A model generated the notes under the pieces. That model made no database searches, was not told the DNA's origin, and saw only the letters and a program-made list of their open reading frames with translations. DNA of 37,313 nucleotides from Natrinema soli (lineage in GTDB: Archaea > Halobacteriota > Halobacteria > Halobacteriales > Natrialbaceae), in NCBI RefSeq assembly GCF_028618695.1, contig NZ_JAQIVI010000137.1, positions 1-37,313 on the forward strand, in the 5' to 3' direction. Both the position numbers and the translations under genes were made by a program. Below are positions 8,415 to 17,252 of the stretch, in pieces. Numbering within the stretch: the stretch's first letter is position 1; each line of letters begins with the position of its first letter.

Positions 8415-10036
8415 AGCACTACGAACTCACACTGCAGGTCATGCTCGAACGGGCTACTGACCTGTTCGGCCACAAGGAAATCGTCTCGGAACTGCCCGAC
8501 GGAACGACCCACCGGTACACGTACGACGACGCCTACGACCGGATCGGGCAGCTGGCGAACGGCCTCGACGAGCTCGGCGTCGACGCCGGCTCGCGCGTGT
8601 CGGTGATGGCGATCAACCACTACCGTCACTACGAACTGTACTTCGGTCCCGCCTGCAGCGGCCGGAGCATCCACATGACCAACCACATGCTCCCGGACGA
8701 GCACCTCGTCGAGATCGTCAACGAGGCCGAGGACGAGGTCGTCTTCGTCGACCCGGAGTTCGTCGAGACCGTCGAGCGCGTCGCCGACGAGTTCGAGACC
8801 GTCGAACACTACGTGATCCTCGACGACGAGGTGCCCGAAACGGACCTCGATCCGGTCTGCGCCTACGAAGACCTGCTGACGGGCCAGGATACCGACTACG
8901 ACTGGCCCGACCTCAACGAGGACGACGAGGCGGGGATCTGCTACACCTCCGGGACGACGGGGCTGCCGAAGGGGGCGGCTTACTCCCATCGGGACCTTTA
9001 CCTCCACACGCTCACGCACGGCCACGTCGACGTCTTCGAGATCGGCGAGAACGACGCTGTGATGCCCGTGGTCCCGATGTACCACGTCAACGGCTGGGGG
9101 CTTCCCTACTCCGCGACGATGTCCGGTTCGAAGCTGATCCTGCCGGGCCCCGAGACCGACGCCGAGGCAATCGCCGAACTCATCGACCGCGAGGAGGTGA
9201 CCGTCACGGCGGCGGTGACGACAGTCTGGCTCGAGATGGCGGAGTTCTACGACGAGCGCGACGACGTCGGACTCGAGAGCCTCGACCGCGTCCTCATCGG
9301 CGGCACATCGCCGCCGGAGTGGCTCATGGAGAAGTTCGACAAAGAGATCGACGCGCCGATCCACCAGGGGTACGGGATGACCGAGGCGGCGCCCCATCTG
9401 GTCAATACGATGACGACGACCGAGGTCGCCGACCTCCCCGAGAGCGAGCGCTACCAGCAGCAGATGAAACCCGGCATCCCGGCGCCCGGCGTTCAAATTC
9501 GGCTGCGGGACACGAGCGGCGACCCGGTCCCCCACGATGGGGAATCGACCGGCGAGATCCAGGCTCGGTCGCCGTGGCTCATCGACGAGTACTACGCTCG
9601 CCCCGAGGAGACCGAGGCCTCGTTCACGGAGGACGGCTGGTTCAAGTCAGGCGACGTCGGAACTATCGACGAGTACGGCTACCTCGAGGTCGTCGACCGC
9701 CTCGACGACGTCATCAAGAGCGGCGGGGAGTGGATCTCCTCGCTCGAACTCGAGAACGAACTCATGGCCCACGACGCCGTCGTGGAGGCGACGGTGATCA
9801 GCGTCGAACACCCGAAGTGGGAGGAGCGTCCGGTCGCTTACGTCGTGGCCTCGGCGGACGAGGTTTCCGCCGACGAACTCCGCGAGCATCTCCTCGAGCG
9901 GTTCCCGAAGTGGTGGCTCCCCAACGAGATCCTCTTCTGCGAGTCGATCCCGAAGACGACGACCGGAAAGTTCGACAAGAAAGTCCTGCGCGACGAGTTC
10001 GTCGACGAGTACGGCTCGTTGCCGCTCGAGGAGTAG
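8411..10036 (+). CDS. fatty acyl-CoA synthetase (AMP-forming ligase)
   Basis: This 541-residue ANL-superfamily ligase activates a carboxylic acid with ATP and CoA, releasing AMP and PPi. It carries the phosphate-binding motif YTSGTTGLPKG at residues 178-188, YHVNGWG, the GYGMTEAAP A5 motif, FKSGDVGTIDEYGY, the hinge DRLDDVIKSGGEWIS, and the catalytic Lys at about 520 in KTTTGKFDKK. The length and motif spelling resemble medium/long-chain fatty acid ligases. It is the last gene of the operon and feeds substrate to the hydratase, dehydrogenase and thiolase encoded upstream. Chain length or ring specificity cannot be read from the sequence. Confidence 0.9.
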   Translation: MKHYELTLQVMLERATDLFGHKEIVSELPDGTTHRYTYDDAYDRIGQLANGLDELGVDAGSRVSVMAINHYRHYELYFGPACSGRSIHMTNHMLPDEHLVEIVNEAEDEVVFVDPEFVETVERVADEFETVEHYVILDDEVPETDLDPVCAYEDLLTGQDTDYDWPDLNEDDEAGICYTSGTTGLPKGAAYSHRDLYLHTLTHGHVDVFEIGENDAVMPVVPMYHVNGWGLPYSATMSGSKLILPGPETDAEAIAELIDREEVTVTAAVTTVWLEMAEFYDERDDVGLESLDRVLIGGTSPPEWLMEKFDKEIDAPIHQGYGMTEAAPHLVNTMTTTEVADLPESERYQQQMKPGIPAPGVQIRLRDTSGDPVPHDGESTGEIQARSPWLIDEYYARPEETEASFTEDGWFKSGDVGTIDEYGYLEVVDRLDDVIKSGGEWISSLELENELMAHDAVVEATVISVEHPKWEERPVAYVVASADEVSADELREHLLERFPKWWLPNEILFCESIPKTTTGKFDKKVLRDEFVDEYGSLPLEE

Positions 10037-10280
10037 CTCGAGAACCCGACTTCGACCGCCTCTCTTCTGCCGACCGCTTCCCGATTCGCACTCATTCGAC
10101 GATGCCGCCTCGAGGGACCCCTGTTCTCGGACTGTCCAATATCCATGGACGAGCGGATTCGTCTTCCCATTCCTCGAGTCGAAACGACAGCGGGGCGTCG
10201 CTCGAGGCGAGTTGATTTACACCCTTATCGTTGTAATTACTCTGCTGGAACTGCCGGTATTTCGTCGATTACGTTCAACA

Positions 10281-10330
10281 CTAGTGGACGGGAGCGGACG
10301 AGATTTTCTCTGCGTGCCCGTTCCCACTAG
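10281..10330. promoter_or_regulatory. imperfect inverted repeat between the operon and the IclR gene
   Basis: The arm ctagtggacggga (10281-10293) is complementary, with one inserted base, to cccgttcccactag (10317-10330). It sits 57-106 bases before the IclR TATA box. It may be an operator for IclR autoregulation or a terminator hairpin for the upstream operon. The rest of the 380-base gap (10037-10416) shows no gene. Confidence 0.35.
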
Positions 10331-10386
10331 CGCTTCGGATCGAGGAGGAGCACGGACGAGCGATTTTCGTCCAATATAATCGAACG

Positions 10387-10392
10387 GTTTAT
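10387..10392 (+). promoter_or_regulatory. TATA box of the first IclR gene
   Basis: The sequence gtttat is centred 27 bases before ATG 10417, with no Shine-Dalgarno site. It supports that start and a leaderless message. Confidence 0.5.
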
Positions 10393-10416
10393 CGGCGAGC
10401 AGTCGAACGTACGGAT

Positions 10417-11178
10417 ATGACCGGGAGAACGTCCACGATGTCGTCGGTCCTCAGAGCGTTCACCGTCCTCGAGACTCTGGGGGAGGTCAACGGCGCGGGA
10501 CCGTCCGAGCTCGCTGCGCTGCTGGACATCCCGAAGAGTACCGCGCACGCGTACCTCCGTACGCTCGCGGAGACGGGGTACGTCATCAACGACGGCGGCG
10601 AGTATCGGCTCAGCTACCGGTTCCTCAAGACCGGTTCCCAGATCAAGCACCAAAACGGCCTCTTCCAAGTGTCAGAGGAGTTCCTGAAGGACCTCGCCGA
10701 ACAGACCGGCGAGCTCGTGTCGCTGGCGGTCGAGCAATCAGGACAGGCGGTGATCCTGCACAAGACGTTCGGCGAGCGCTCGCTCGAACTGGGCATTTAC
10801 GCTGGGATGACGATACCGCTGCACACGAACGCAACGGGAAAGGTGATTCTCGCGCACCTCCCAGACGAGCGAACCGACGAGATCATTGAAACGCGGGGAT
10901 TGGCGCAGGTGACCGACGAGACGATCACCGACGAGGGTACGTTACGGGCGGAACTGGACGAGATTCGAGAGCGAGGGTACGCCGTGGACTGGAACCAGCA
11001 GGTCACCGGAATGGGACTCATCGCCGCACCCATCCTCGTCGACGGCCGACTGGACGGTGCCATCGGCATCGTCAGCCCGACGGGTCGGATCAGGAACGAC
11101 AGCTACCAGCGGACGCTCCTCCAGAAGTTACAGGAGACGATCGATTCGATCACGATCAAGCACCGGTACGGACCGTAA
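10417..11178 (+). CDS. IclR-family transcriptional regulator
   Basis: The 253-residue regulator has an N-terminal winged helix-turn-helix (about residues 8-65, with SELAALLDIPKSTAHAYLRTL as the recognition region). A GAF-like IclR effector domain follows (about 80-250), with the family patterns TNATGKVILAHLP, ERGYAVD and GLIAAPILVDGRLDGAIGIV. Such proteins bind small carboxylates or aromatic acids and repress or activate catabolic operons. It lies 380 bases downstream of the beta-oxidation operon on the same strand, making that operon the likeliest target. The upstream inverted repeat may be its own site. Confidence 0.9.
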   Translation: MTGRTSTMSSVLRAFTVLETLGEVNGAGPSELAALLDIPKSTAHAYLRTLAETGYVINDGGEYRLSYRFLKTGSQIKHQNGLFQVSEEFLKDLAEQTGELVSLAVEQSGQAVILHKTFGERSLELGIYAGMTIPLHTNATGKVILAHLPDERTDEIIETRGLAQVTDETITDEGTLRAELDEIRERGYAVDWNQQVTGMGLIAAPILVDGRLDGAIGIVSPTGRIRNDSYQRTLLQKLQETIDSITIKHRYGP

Positions 11179-11369
11179 GCGTCCGGAGCCGGCTGGTTCG
11201 CCCCGCTCTCGAGCGATCGAACCCCTGCCGCCCTAAAGAGAGTTCGAGGGTGGACTCACGGATTTTCTAGGAATCCTGGGCGCGGAGGTCTTCGGTAACC
11301 AGAATGAGAACGGTCACGAACTTCTCAATCTGATTACTCGGTCATAGGACTAGTACTACAACTAACTGC

Positions 11370-12293
11370 TGTGTTGAATAGCGGTCTAATCGGCTGAGAT
11401 CATGGAGTAAAAGGATGAAGGCGAGGAAATCGTCTCTTGTCTCTGGAGGTCGATCTCCTCGGCTTCGTTGAGCAGTGTCGCACTTAGCCAAACAAGCGTT
11501 AGGGAAGCACGCGGGCGAGCCCGCCAGCGGAGGGTTCGCCCGCTGGGTCCATGTCGTCCTACACTGTCTTCGGCTCGAAGAAGACCACAGCTACCGCGAA
11601 ACGCCGAATCGGCTGAAGTACCTGGCCGAGATTCGTGACGTACTCGGCTTAGATCGGGACGATCTGCCAGAGTACACGACGATCTACAAATCGTTCGACC
11701 GGCTGAAAATGTGGGTGTGGCGGGCGTTGCTACGCGTTTCAGCGCAGTAACACCCGCAGTCTGAACACGCAGCTCCCGACAGCATGTTCTTCGACCGCCG
11801 CTCAGCCACCTCATACTACCGCCAGCGGTCTGGAAGTGACATGCAGACGCTGAAAGTGACGACAGTAACTGATGTAGAATCGCTCGCTATTCTCGACGTG
11901 CACATCTCAGCACGGTGGAAACACGATACGAAGACTGGGCCGCAGGTCGTCCGCGTTCCGGCGGACGACCTGCTGTCCGTCTCGGCTGACAAAGCCTTCC
12001 ACAACTGGCACACCAAGTACGAATTCTACGCGCTCGGTGTCGAACCGCTCATCTTACAACGCGGATCGAGATCACTCACGGTAGGACATAATGCGCTTAT
12101 CCGGGCAAAAGGCCATTCACAGCGCTGGATGGCCGAAACTTCCTACTCGACGACGAAGCGCTCGCTCGGCGACGCCGTGCGAGCGCTGGGCTGGTATCGA
12201 CAGTTCCGTGAGATCGTCCTCATGTTCGCCATCGGCAATATAGAACCGCTCTGTGAGCCACTCTAGCCGTGATTCAGCAGCTATTCAATACGA
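11370..12293 (+). mobile_element. IS5-family (haloarchaeal ISH type) insertion sequence, inactive
   Basis: The element of about 924 bases is bounded by imperfect inverted ends sharing ttgaatagc (left gtgttgaatagc at 11371-11382, right gctattcaatacg at 12280-12292). It contains one transposase frame interrupted by a stop. I found no clear target duplication at the edges, so exact ends are uncertain by a few bases. It separates the beta-oxidation/IclR region from the CoA-transferase region. The 190 bases before it (11179-11369) hold no gene. Confidence 0.65.
11475..12266 (+). pseudogene. IS5-family transposase with an internal stop
   Basis: Two parts in the same frame read as one transposase of about 263 residues, interrupted only by TAA at 11748-11750 where family members have Gln before HPQ (CAA to TAA). 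The first part gives the helical N-terminal domain (YLAEIRDVLGLDRDDLPEYT). The second gives the DDE region: DSMFFDRRSA for the first Asp, SADKAFHN for the second, and RWMAETSYSTTKRS for the catalytic Glu. The start shown is a GTG; a longer N-terminus is possible. With the nonsense codon, the N-terminal fragment lacks catalytic residues, so it should not transpose by itself. Confidence 0.75.
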
Positions 12294-12810
12294 CAATATT
12301 TTCTAGGATTGGGAGGTCCGATTTGGACATCAATCTTGGATCATCCGTTGGTCATTAGACTTGAGAAGGGATGCTCGATGAGGAGTCCATTTGTTATCTG
12401 TATTCGCGCATAACTATGGCACCGCTCTCGCGTAAATGAGCATCGCTGAGTTGCTACACTTGACAATCGGTACAGAAATGGATCTCCATCGGAACCATAC
12501 CGCGAGCTTCGGAATCAGTGATACAAAACTAGAAGCGACTGATTTCTCACTGACGACGCGCGGGCTACACCGATATCCCATCTAAACCGGTGCAACAGGT
12601 GCTTTCAGCGATCTAATCACTACGTTGCCCCAGCGGAAGCAAACAATAGATGTTTTTCTCTGGTGAAATTTGGCGTTCGTAATCGGAATGAAACAAGCGA
12701 GCGACGGTGACGAGAGCCGGCTAAGAACCGGATGTCGCCCAGTCCAAACCATCGAATCCTGAACCTCGTGACCAAAAACGATAACTACATGGAACGGGTT
12801 CGAGTTGTGT
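12294..12810. other. AT-richer intergenic region upstream of the first CoA-transferase
   Basis: No frame here has haloarchaeal protein character on either strand. The stretch gataacta at 12780-12786, 28 bases before ATG 12811, may be the TATA box of the CoA-transferase gene. Confidence 0.4.
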
Positions 12811-14016
12811 ATGGACGCTAGACCGTTAGCAGATATTACGCTCGTAGATGCCTCACAGGGCGTCGCTGGCCCAACTGCTGGTGTAATATTTGCTGACCTC
12901 GGTGCGGACGTCATCGCTGTAGAACCGCCAGGTGGAAAGACCGCGCGACACTATCGCGGCGGGATCCCGATGCCGAACGTCGCCCGAAACAAGCGATCGG
13001 TGGTTCTCGACCTCAAGACACCTGAAGGGGTCGCAGCCCTCCACGACCTTGTCGAAGACGCCGATGCATTCATCCACAACAACCGTCCAGAGAAGAACGC
13101 CGGACTGGGCTGTGACTATGATACGCTCGCCGGGATTAACCCTCAGTTGGTCTACTGTTCAGTTACCGGCTACGGCGAGGCTGGGCTCTACAGCGATCGG
13201 CCTGCGGTGGATCCACTCGCCCAGGCGATCTCGGGTATGATGTGGTCGACCGGTGAGCCCGACCGGACACCTTCCCGGATTAGCGTCTCCGTCTCTGACT
13301 ACGCGACCGGTATCTACGCGGCGTTCGCAATGCTCACGGCCATCCGCCACGCGCGACGAACCGACCAAGGGCAGAAAGTCGAGACCTCGTTGTTCGACAC
13401 CGCCGCGGGCTTCATGGGCCACTGGTACACGCTCTACGATAAGACGGGTGAGCAACCACACCGTCAGGGCGATTCGTGGGACACCTACGCCCCTGCCGGC
13501 ATCTTTGAGACCGCGACTGGGCCGATCTACCTCGCCACGCCGTTCCAGTTCCTCTGGGAGCGGGTCCCCGAGGCTATCGACCGACCAGACTTGCTTGAAG
13601 ACCCCCGATTTGCCTCGAATGAGAAGCGCCTTGAGTACCGCGACGTTCTCACCGAGGAACTCGAGTCGGCGTTCGTTGAGTACGACCGCGACGAACTGCT
13701 GGAGCGACTGCTGGCAGCGGACGTCCCCGCATCGGAACTCAAGACGGTCGCCGAGGCGGCCCACGACGAACACCTTCACGAGCGCGGAACGCTCAAGCGG
13801 ATCAAGGACGTTAACGGCGACGAAGTGATCGCCACAACCAGCCCAGTGCGGTATAGTAAGACGCCGGTCGAAGTCGAGCACGGGCCGCCCCAGCTCGGCG
13901 AACACACCCATGAGGTGCTTTCGGAGCACGGGCTTTCCGAGGAGGAAATCAACCGTTGCTCGAGTCCGACAACTGAGACCGAAAGCGGGAGATCGGATAG
14001 AAGATCCGGAGAGTGA
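12811..14016 (+). CDS. class III (CaiB/BaiF) CoA-transferase, paralogue 1
   Basis: The 401-residue enzyme transfers CoA between carboxylic acids via an enzyme-bound aspartyl anhydride. The N-terminal Rossmann-type part has GADVIAVEPPGG (31-42) and RNKRSVVLDLK. The catalytic Asp aligns at residue 163 (VSDYATGIYAAFA), matching Asp169 of formyl-CoA transferase. ATG 12811 is preferred over an upstream TTG. The last 25 residues are a Ser/Arg-rich tail absent from the two paralogues downstream. Substrates are unknown; members act on formate/oxalate, carnitine, bile acids, benzylsuccinate, malate or mesaconate. The nearby divergent IclR gene is a candidate regulator. Confidence 0.88.
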   Translation: MDARPLADITLVDASQGVAGPTAGVIFADLGADVIAVEPPGGKTARHYRGGIPMPNVARNKRSVVLDLKTPEGVAALHDLVEDADAFIHNNRPEKNAGLGCDYDTLAGINPQLVYCSVTGYGEAGLYSDRPAVDPLAQAISGMMWSTGEPDRTPSRISVSVSDYATGIYAAFAMLTAIRHARRTDQGQKVETSLFDTAAGFMGHWYTLYDKTGEQPHRQGDSWDTYAPAGIFETATGPIYLATPFQFLWERVPEAIDRPDLLEDPRFASNEKRLEYRDVLTEELESAFVEYDRDELLERLLAADVPASELKTVAEAAHDEHLHERGTLKRIKDVNGDEVIATTSPVRYSKTPVEVEHGPPQLGEHTHEVLSEHGLSEEEINRCSSPTTETESGRSDRRSGE

Positions 14017-14430
14017 GAAATTAACCCTAGACTCTTCGATCATAACCGGCCGCGGTTGTAGTGATGAGCAAGTACCCGTACTCCGGAGAACGATGGCTGG
14101 GTGAGCATATCTACAGCAGGCTGATTCCGCGTTTACCGTTTCGTTATCTGGCGAATAGTCCTCCTCGTGTCGCTACCGCTTAGTACTCTCAGCAAGTAGA
14201 AACGAGTCAGCGTTTCGGATAGGATTAAAGCAGTCGTGTTCAGCAACCTTTCAGCGACGCCTGCTGAAAGAATGATAACAGCACCTTGCTCTAAACGACG
14301 AGATGTCCGGATATTGTCTCGAGTTGCTATGCCCGTTGAGGTAACGGTAATAAGTTAGTTCACTAGAATCCGTACATGGTGTCGTGGTGCTTGCCGGTAA
14401 CGGGACTAGCCGATAGCGGTGGTTTGCGGT
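14017..14430. other. intergenic region between convergent CoA-transferase and IclR genes
   Basis: No coding frame of haloarchaeal character is visible in these 414 bases. The main structure is the hairpin at 14248-14270. Confidence 0.4.
14248..14270. repeat. perfect 8-base inverted repeat (hairpin)
   Basis: Arms ctttcagc (14248-14255) and gctgaaag (14263-14270) are perfectly complementary around a 7-base loop. It lies between convergent genes, so a terminator or processing signal is possible; it is not followed by a T tract. Confidence 0.4.
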
Positions 14431-15219
14431 TCACAATTCAGCATCACCTGTCTGAAGATTAATTTCGATCATGTTTGCAGCCTCTACCATACGTTCCGGA
14501 TACTCTTGCTCGAACGTGTCGCCTTGGAGTCGACTCGTTGGCCCGACGAGACTGACCGCCCCCATGACACCGTCATCGACATCCAGAACGGGCGCACCGA
14601 TAGTGCGGACTCCGTTCATCTCTTCTTCTCGGCTCAACGCGAAGCCCTGCTCTCGGACGACTTCCAGATTGCTCCGTAACTCATCCGGATCCGTAATCGT
14701 GTTCGGCGTAAACTCGACGAGGTCCTGCTCCTCGAGGATCGTCTCGAGGTGTTCATCGGGCAAGTAAGCGAGGATCGCTTTTCCGCTGGCGGTGCAGTGG
14801 AGATACTTCGTCGCTTCGGCCCGTTTCTTGATGTGGTACGAACGACCGATCGCGTTATCACCGAATCGCTCGTGAAGGACGAACAGTTTCCTGTCGTGCT
14901 CGAGGTGTAGGCTAGCAATTTCACCGGTTTCGTGGGCGAGTGTATCGGCAACTCCTTTTCCGGCCTGTATCAGACCGCTGTTGTTGCGGATATGTGCGCC
15001 GTATAGCAGAAAGTCAGGACCGAGTCGGTAGGTTGTCCCGTCCTGTTGAACCATATTCTGCTGTTTCAGAGTTGTCAGGTGATTGTGCACACCGCCGGGA
15101 GTGAGCCCGACTCGGTCGGATAATTCTGTGACCGTCAGACCACCAGACACCCGGAGTTTGTTGAGGATCGTACAGGTGTGTTCGACAGCTTTGATCGTTT
15201 TTGAAGGAGCGTTGGTCAT
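14431..15219 (-). CDS. IclR-family transcriptional regulator, second copy
   Basis: The 262-residue protein has a winged helix-turn-helix at about residues 12-68 (LTVTELSDRVGLTPGGVHNHL) and an IclR effector domain after it (CTASGKAILAYLP, EQGFALSREEEMNGVRTIGAPV, DDGVMGAVSLVGP). It differs clearly from the other IclR protein of the window. ATG 15219 is chosen because tatatatt lies 26-33 bases upstream; a longer frame would start inside the promoter. It sits between the first CoA-transferase and the exported esterase and is likely to sense a substrate or CoA ester of this accessory pathway. Confidence 0.88.
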   Translation of the reverse strand: MTNAPSKTIKAVEHTCTILNKLRVSGGLTVTELSDRVGLTPGGVHNHLTTLKQQNMVQQDGTTYRLGPDFLLYGAHIRNNSGLIQAGKGVADTLAHETGEIASLHLEHDRKLFVLHERFGDNAIGRSYHIKKRAEATKYLHCTASGKAILAYLPDEHLETILEEQDLVEFTPNTITDPDELRSNLEVVREQGFALSREEEMNGVRTIGAPVLDVDDGVMGAVSLVGPTSRLQGDTFEQEYPERMVEAANMIEINLQTGDAEL

Positions 15220-15244
15220 TGGAAGAGTAATAGGCCGCATCACC

Positions 15245-15252
15245 TATATATT
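15245..15252 (-). promoter_or_regulatory. TATA box of the second IclR gene
   Basis: On the - strand aatatata is centred 29 bases before ATG 15219, consistent with leaderless transcription. The rest of the 15220-15437 gap has no gene. Confidence 0.55.
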
Positions 15253-15437
15253 TTCATGTGGTAAAAAACAGTACGTCAGAAGAGAGAATCGAATATCATT
15301 TGGATAATGAATTCTGCCTCGCGAACAGGCTACTCTGAACGATACCCAGAAGTAGAGTTCGACGAGAGGGTTTTCACGTGGACCACCTCGAGAGCTGCAG
15401 TGACTTTGCGACCGACTATCGTTCTCTGTGTAATTCG

Positions 15438-16844
15438 CTAACGACGCATAATGGAAATTTCAACCGTCTTTCGGTCGCCAACGGCGCTTTCTTCGGGTAC
15501 GTCGCCATTCGGTCTGGCCGGTGGGCCCGCTCTCACGGTGAACGACAATCGGCCCTCATCATCGGCCGTAACGACACCCGGACTGACACTCGATACGTTC
15601 CCGTCGGCGGTGATAGCGAATCGGCCCTGGGGCTCGTAGAACCCTGGTGTAACGAATTCAATCTTGTCTCTCCCAGTAACGGTAAACCCGTCGGCAGTCA
15701 CGTTCTCAAGGTCGAGAAACTCGGCAGTCTCTCGAGTGAGCGCCGGACGATTGACCTGCCAATCCCATACGTCGAAGCTGGGCTCGATAGACCGGTAGTT
15801 GAAGCCCGACGGATCGATGGGATCACGCTGGAATACCTCCAGAAAGTCATCCTGTAAGCGTTCAATATCCTGATGAGCCCACTCGTAGCTGTGACCACGA
15901 TCGTGATTCACGTAGAAGTCGTGTTCGACGTTCGTCGCTTCCAGTCTTTCGACGAGCTCTATCCCGAACTCGTATGCCAGCGGTTCGGCGGGCCCGCTAT
16001 TTCCGGCGGCGACGTGAACTCGGGTGTGTTGGAGATTTTCCGTAATGTACTGTGCGTTGTGGCCTTTCCAGCGCGTCTCTTGTTCGCGTGGATCTCCCCA
16101 CGCACCAAGTCGAGTTTCCATGGCCGGTCCCCAATCGCCCGATTCGACCACCTCTTTCGCGTACTCCAGGAGATACGGTGATCCGGAGAGAGCGTACACA
16201 CCGGCGTACAGATCCGGGCGCCGAGCTCCCAGCGTTAACGAACCCGCCGCGCCCATCGAGAAGCCGGCAGCGATCCGGCTCCGACGGTTCGACTCTACCC
16301 TGAACTCGTCTTCGATGAATGGGACGAGTTGATGGACGTGGAACGTCTCCCACTTTGGCGCTCCAAACGCTCCGTCATTGTACCAGTCGGAGTGCCACCC
16401 ATCGTTACCGTCTGGCATCACGACCACGATATCGGCGTCGAAGTAACTTTGAAGCGGCCCTGGACCGCTGTCGATCGTCGTCCAATCGGCAGCTGATCCA
16501 TTCCCTCCGTGGAACAAGTACAACGTCGGATACGTTTCTTCCGACTCGTGGTATCCGGAGGGTACGAAGACTCTTGTGTTCGTCTGGTCAAGTGGCGGGT
16601 CAACTAACGGGTTATCGAACGTATACTCTACGAGCCGGTCACTGAGCCACTCTTCGTCGACTACATCTAGTGATGGGGCCTCCGGGCCGTCGTTTTCGTC
16701 CTGGGTGACGGCCGAGGTAGGTCCGCTGCGTGCGGACGAGGAACCTACGAGACCGAATCCTGTAACGGCACTCGCAGTTGCCATGAACCGTCGCCGATCG
16801 ATACGATAGTCTCTGCTAACTGTATGTGGGTTTTGTTCACCCAT
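15438..16844 (-). CDS. Tat-exported esterase (esterase D/antigen 85-like alpha/beta hydrolase)
   Basis: The 468-residue product begins with a twin-arginine signal: DRRRFM at about 16-21 followed by a hydrophobic ATASAVTGFGLVG segment. The mature part is an acidic, salt-adapted hydrolase of the putative esterase family. It has FHGGNGSAADW for the oxyanion side, the nucleophile Ser196 in GFSMGAAGS, and HDRGHSYEWAH near 325 as the probable catalytic His region. A C-terminal beta-rich domain of about 110 residues follows (from about 355) and resembles no domain I can name. Export implies action on esters outside the cell. A TATA-like attaattatt lies about 28 bases upstream of the ATG. Confidence 0.85.
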   Translation of the reverse strand: MGEQNPHTVSRDYRIDRRRFMATASAVTGFGLVGSSSARSGPTSAVTQDENDGPEAPSLDVVDEEWLSDRLVEYTFDNPLVDPPLDQTNTRVFVPSGYHESEETYPTLYLFHGGNGSAADWTTIDSGPGPLQSYFDADIVVVMPDGNDGWHSDWYNDGAFGAPKWETFHVHQLVPFIEDEFRVESNRRSRIAAGFSMGAAGSLTLGARRPDLYAGVYALSGSPYLLEYAKEVVESGDWGPAMETRLGAWGDPREQETRWKGHNAQYITENLQHTRVHVAAGNSGPAEPLAYEFGIELVERLEATNVEHDFYVNHDRGHSYEWAHQDIERLQDDFLEVFQRDPIDPSGFNYRSIEPSFDVWDWQVNRPALTRETAEFLDLENVTADGFTVTGRDKIEFVTPGFYEPQGRFAITADGNVSSVSPGVVTADDEGRLSFTVRAGPPARPNGDVPEESAVGDRKTVEISIMRR

Positions 16845-17252
16845 ATCACACTCGTGAATGTTCTGCCTATTAATTATTGTGGAGACTATCAGCTTGTGAT
16901 CATTCGTGGTTTAGTCGGTTATCAGTTTGGATGTTTCTATGGGCTGGAACTGATCGTGCTCCCCCAATGGAGGGGACGGCTCGACAATGCTTGAGTTTCG
17001 ATAGGCGTTCTTTCATTGTCTCATCCGGACCTAACGTATCGGCATCTGATCGGTCCGGCACTCAATAGACAACCGAGATGACTAACTTGATTGAACCCGC
17101 TCCTGAGAGCAGAATACCAGGCCATTAGCAGTATCCCGCCTGTGGATGCGTTTCAGGGCGTCGAGAGTTGCCCACGATCATGACGATGAACTGACATCCC
17201 ATGCGGTCAACCGATCCAAACTGTTTTGTTGATCTATCAGCTATATCGTGCC
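16845..17252. other. divergent intergenic region between esterase and second CoA-transferase
   Basis: It holds two promoter candidates: tattaattatt at 16868-16876 for the esterase (- strand) and ctgttttgtt around 17221-17230 for the CoA-transferase. I see no gene in the remaining sequence. A shared regulator site could lie here, but I found no clear palindrome. Confidence 0.4.

Noticed and set aside
8369..9535. 388-codon open frame on the - strand opposite the acyl-CoA ligase
   Set aside because: Same cause: it is a shadow of the ligase gene, with repetitive Val/Arg/Asp composition and no family motifs.
12582..12914. 110-codon - strand open frame overlapping the start of the first CoA-transferase
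   Set aside because: Overlaps the N-terminal coding region of a well-supported gene and has no haloarchaeal composition or motif.
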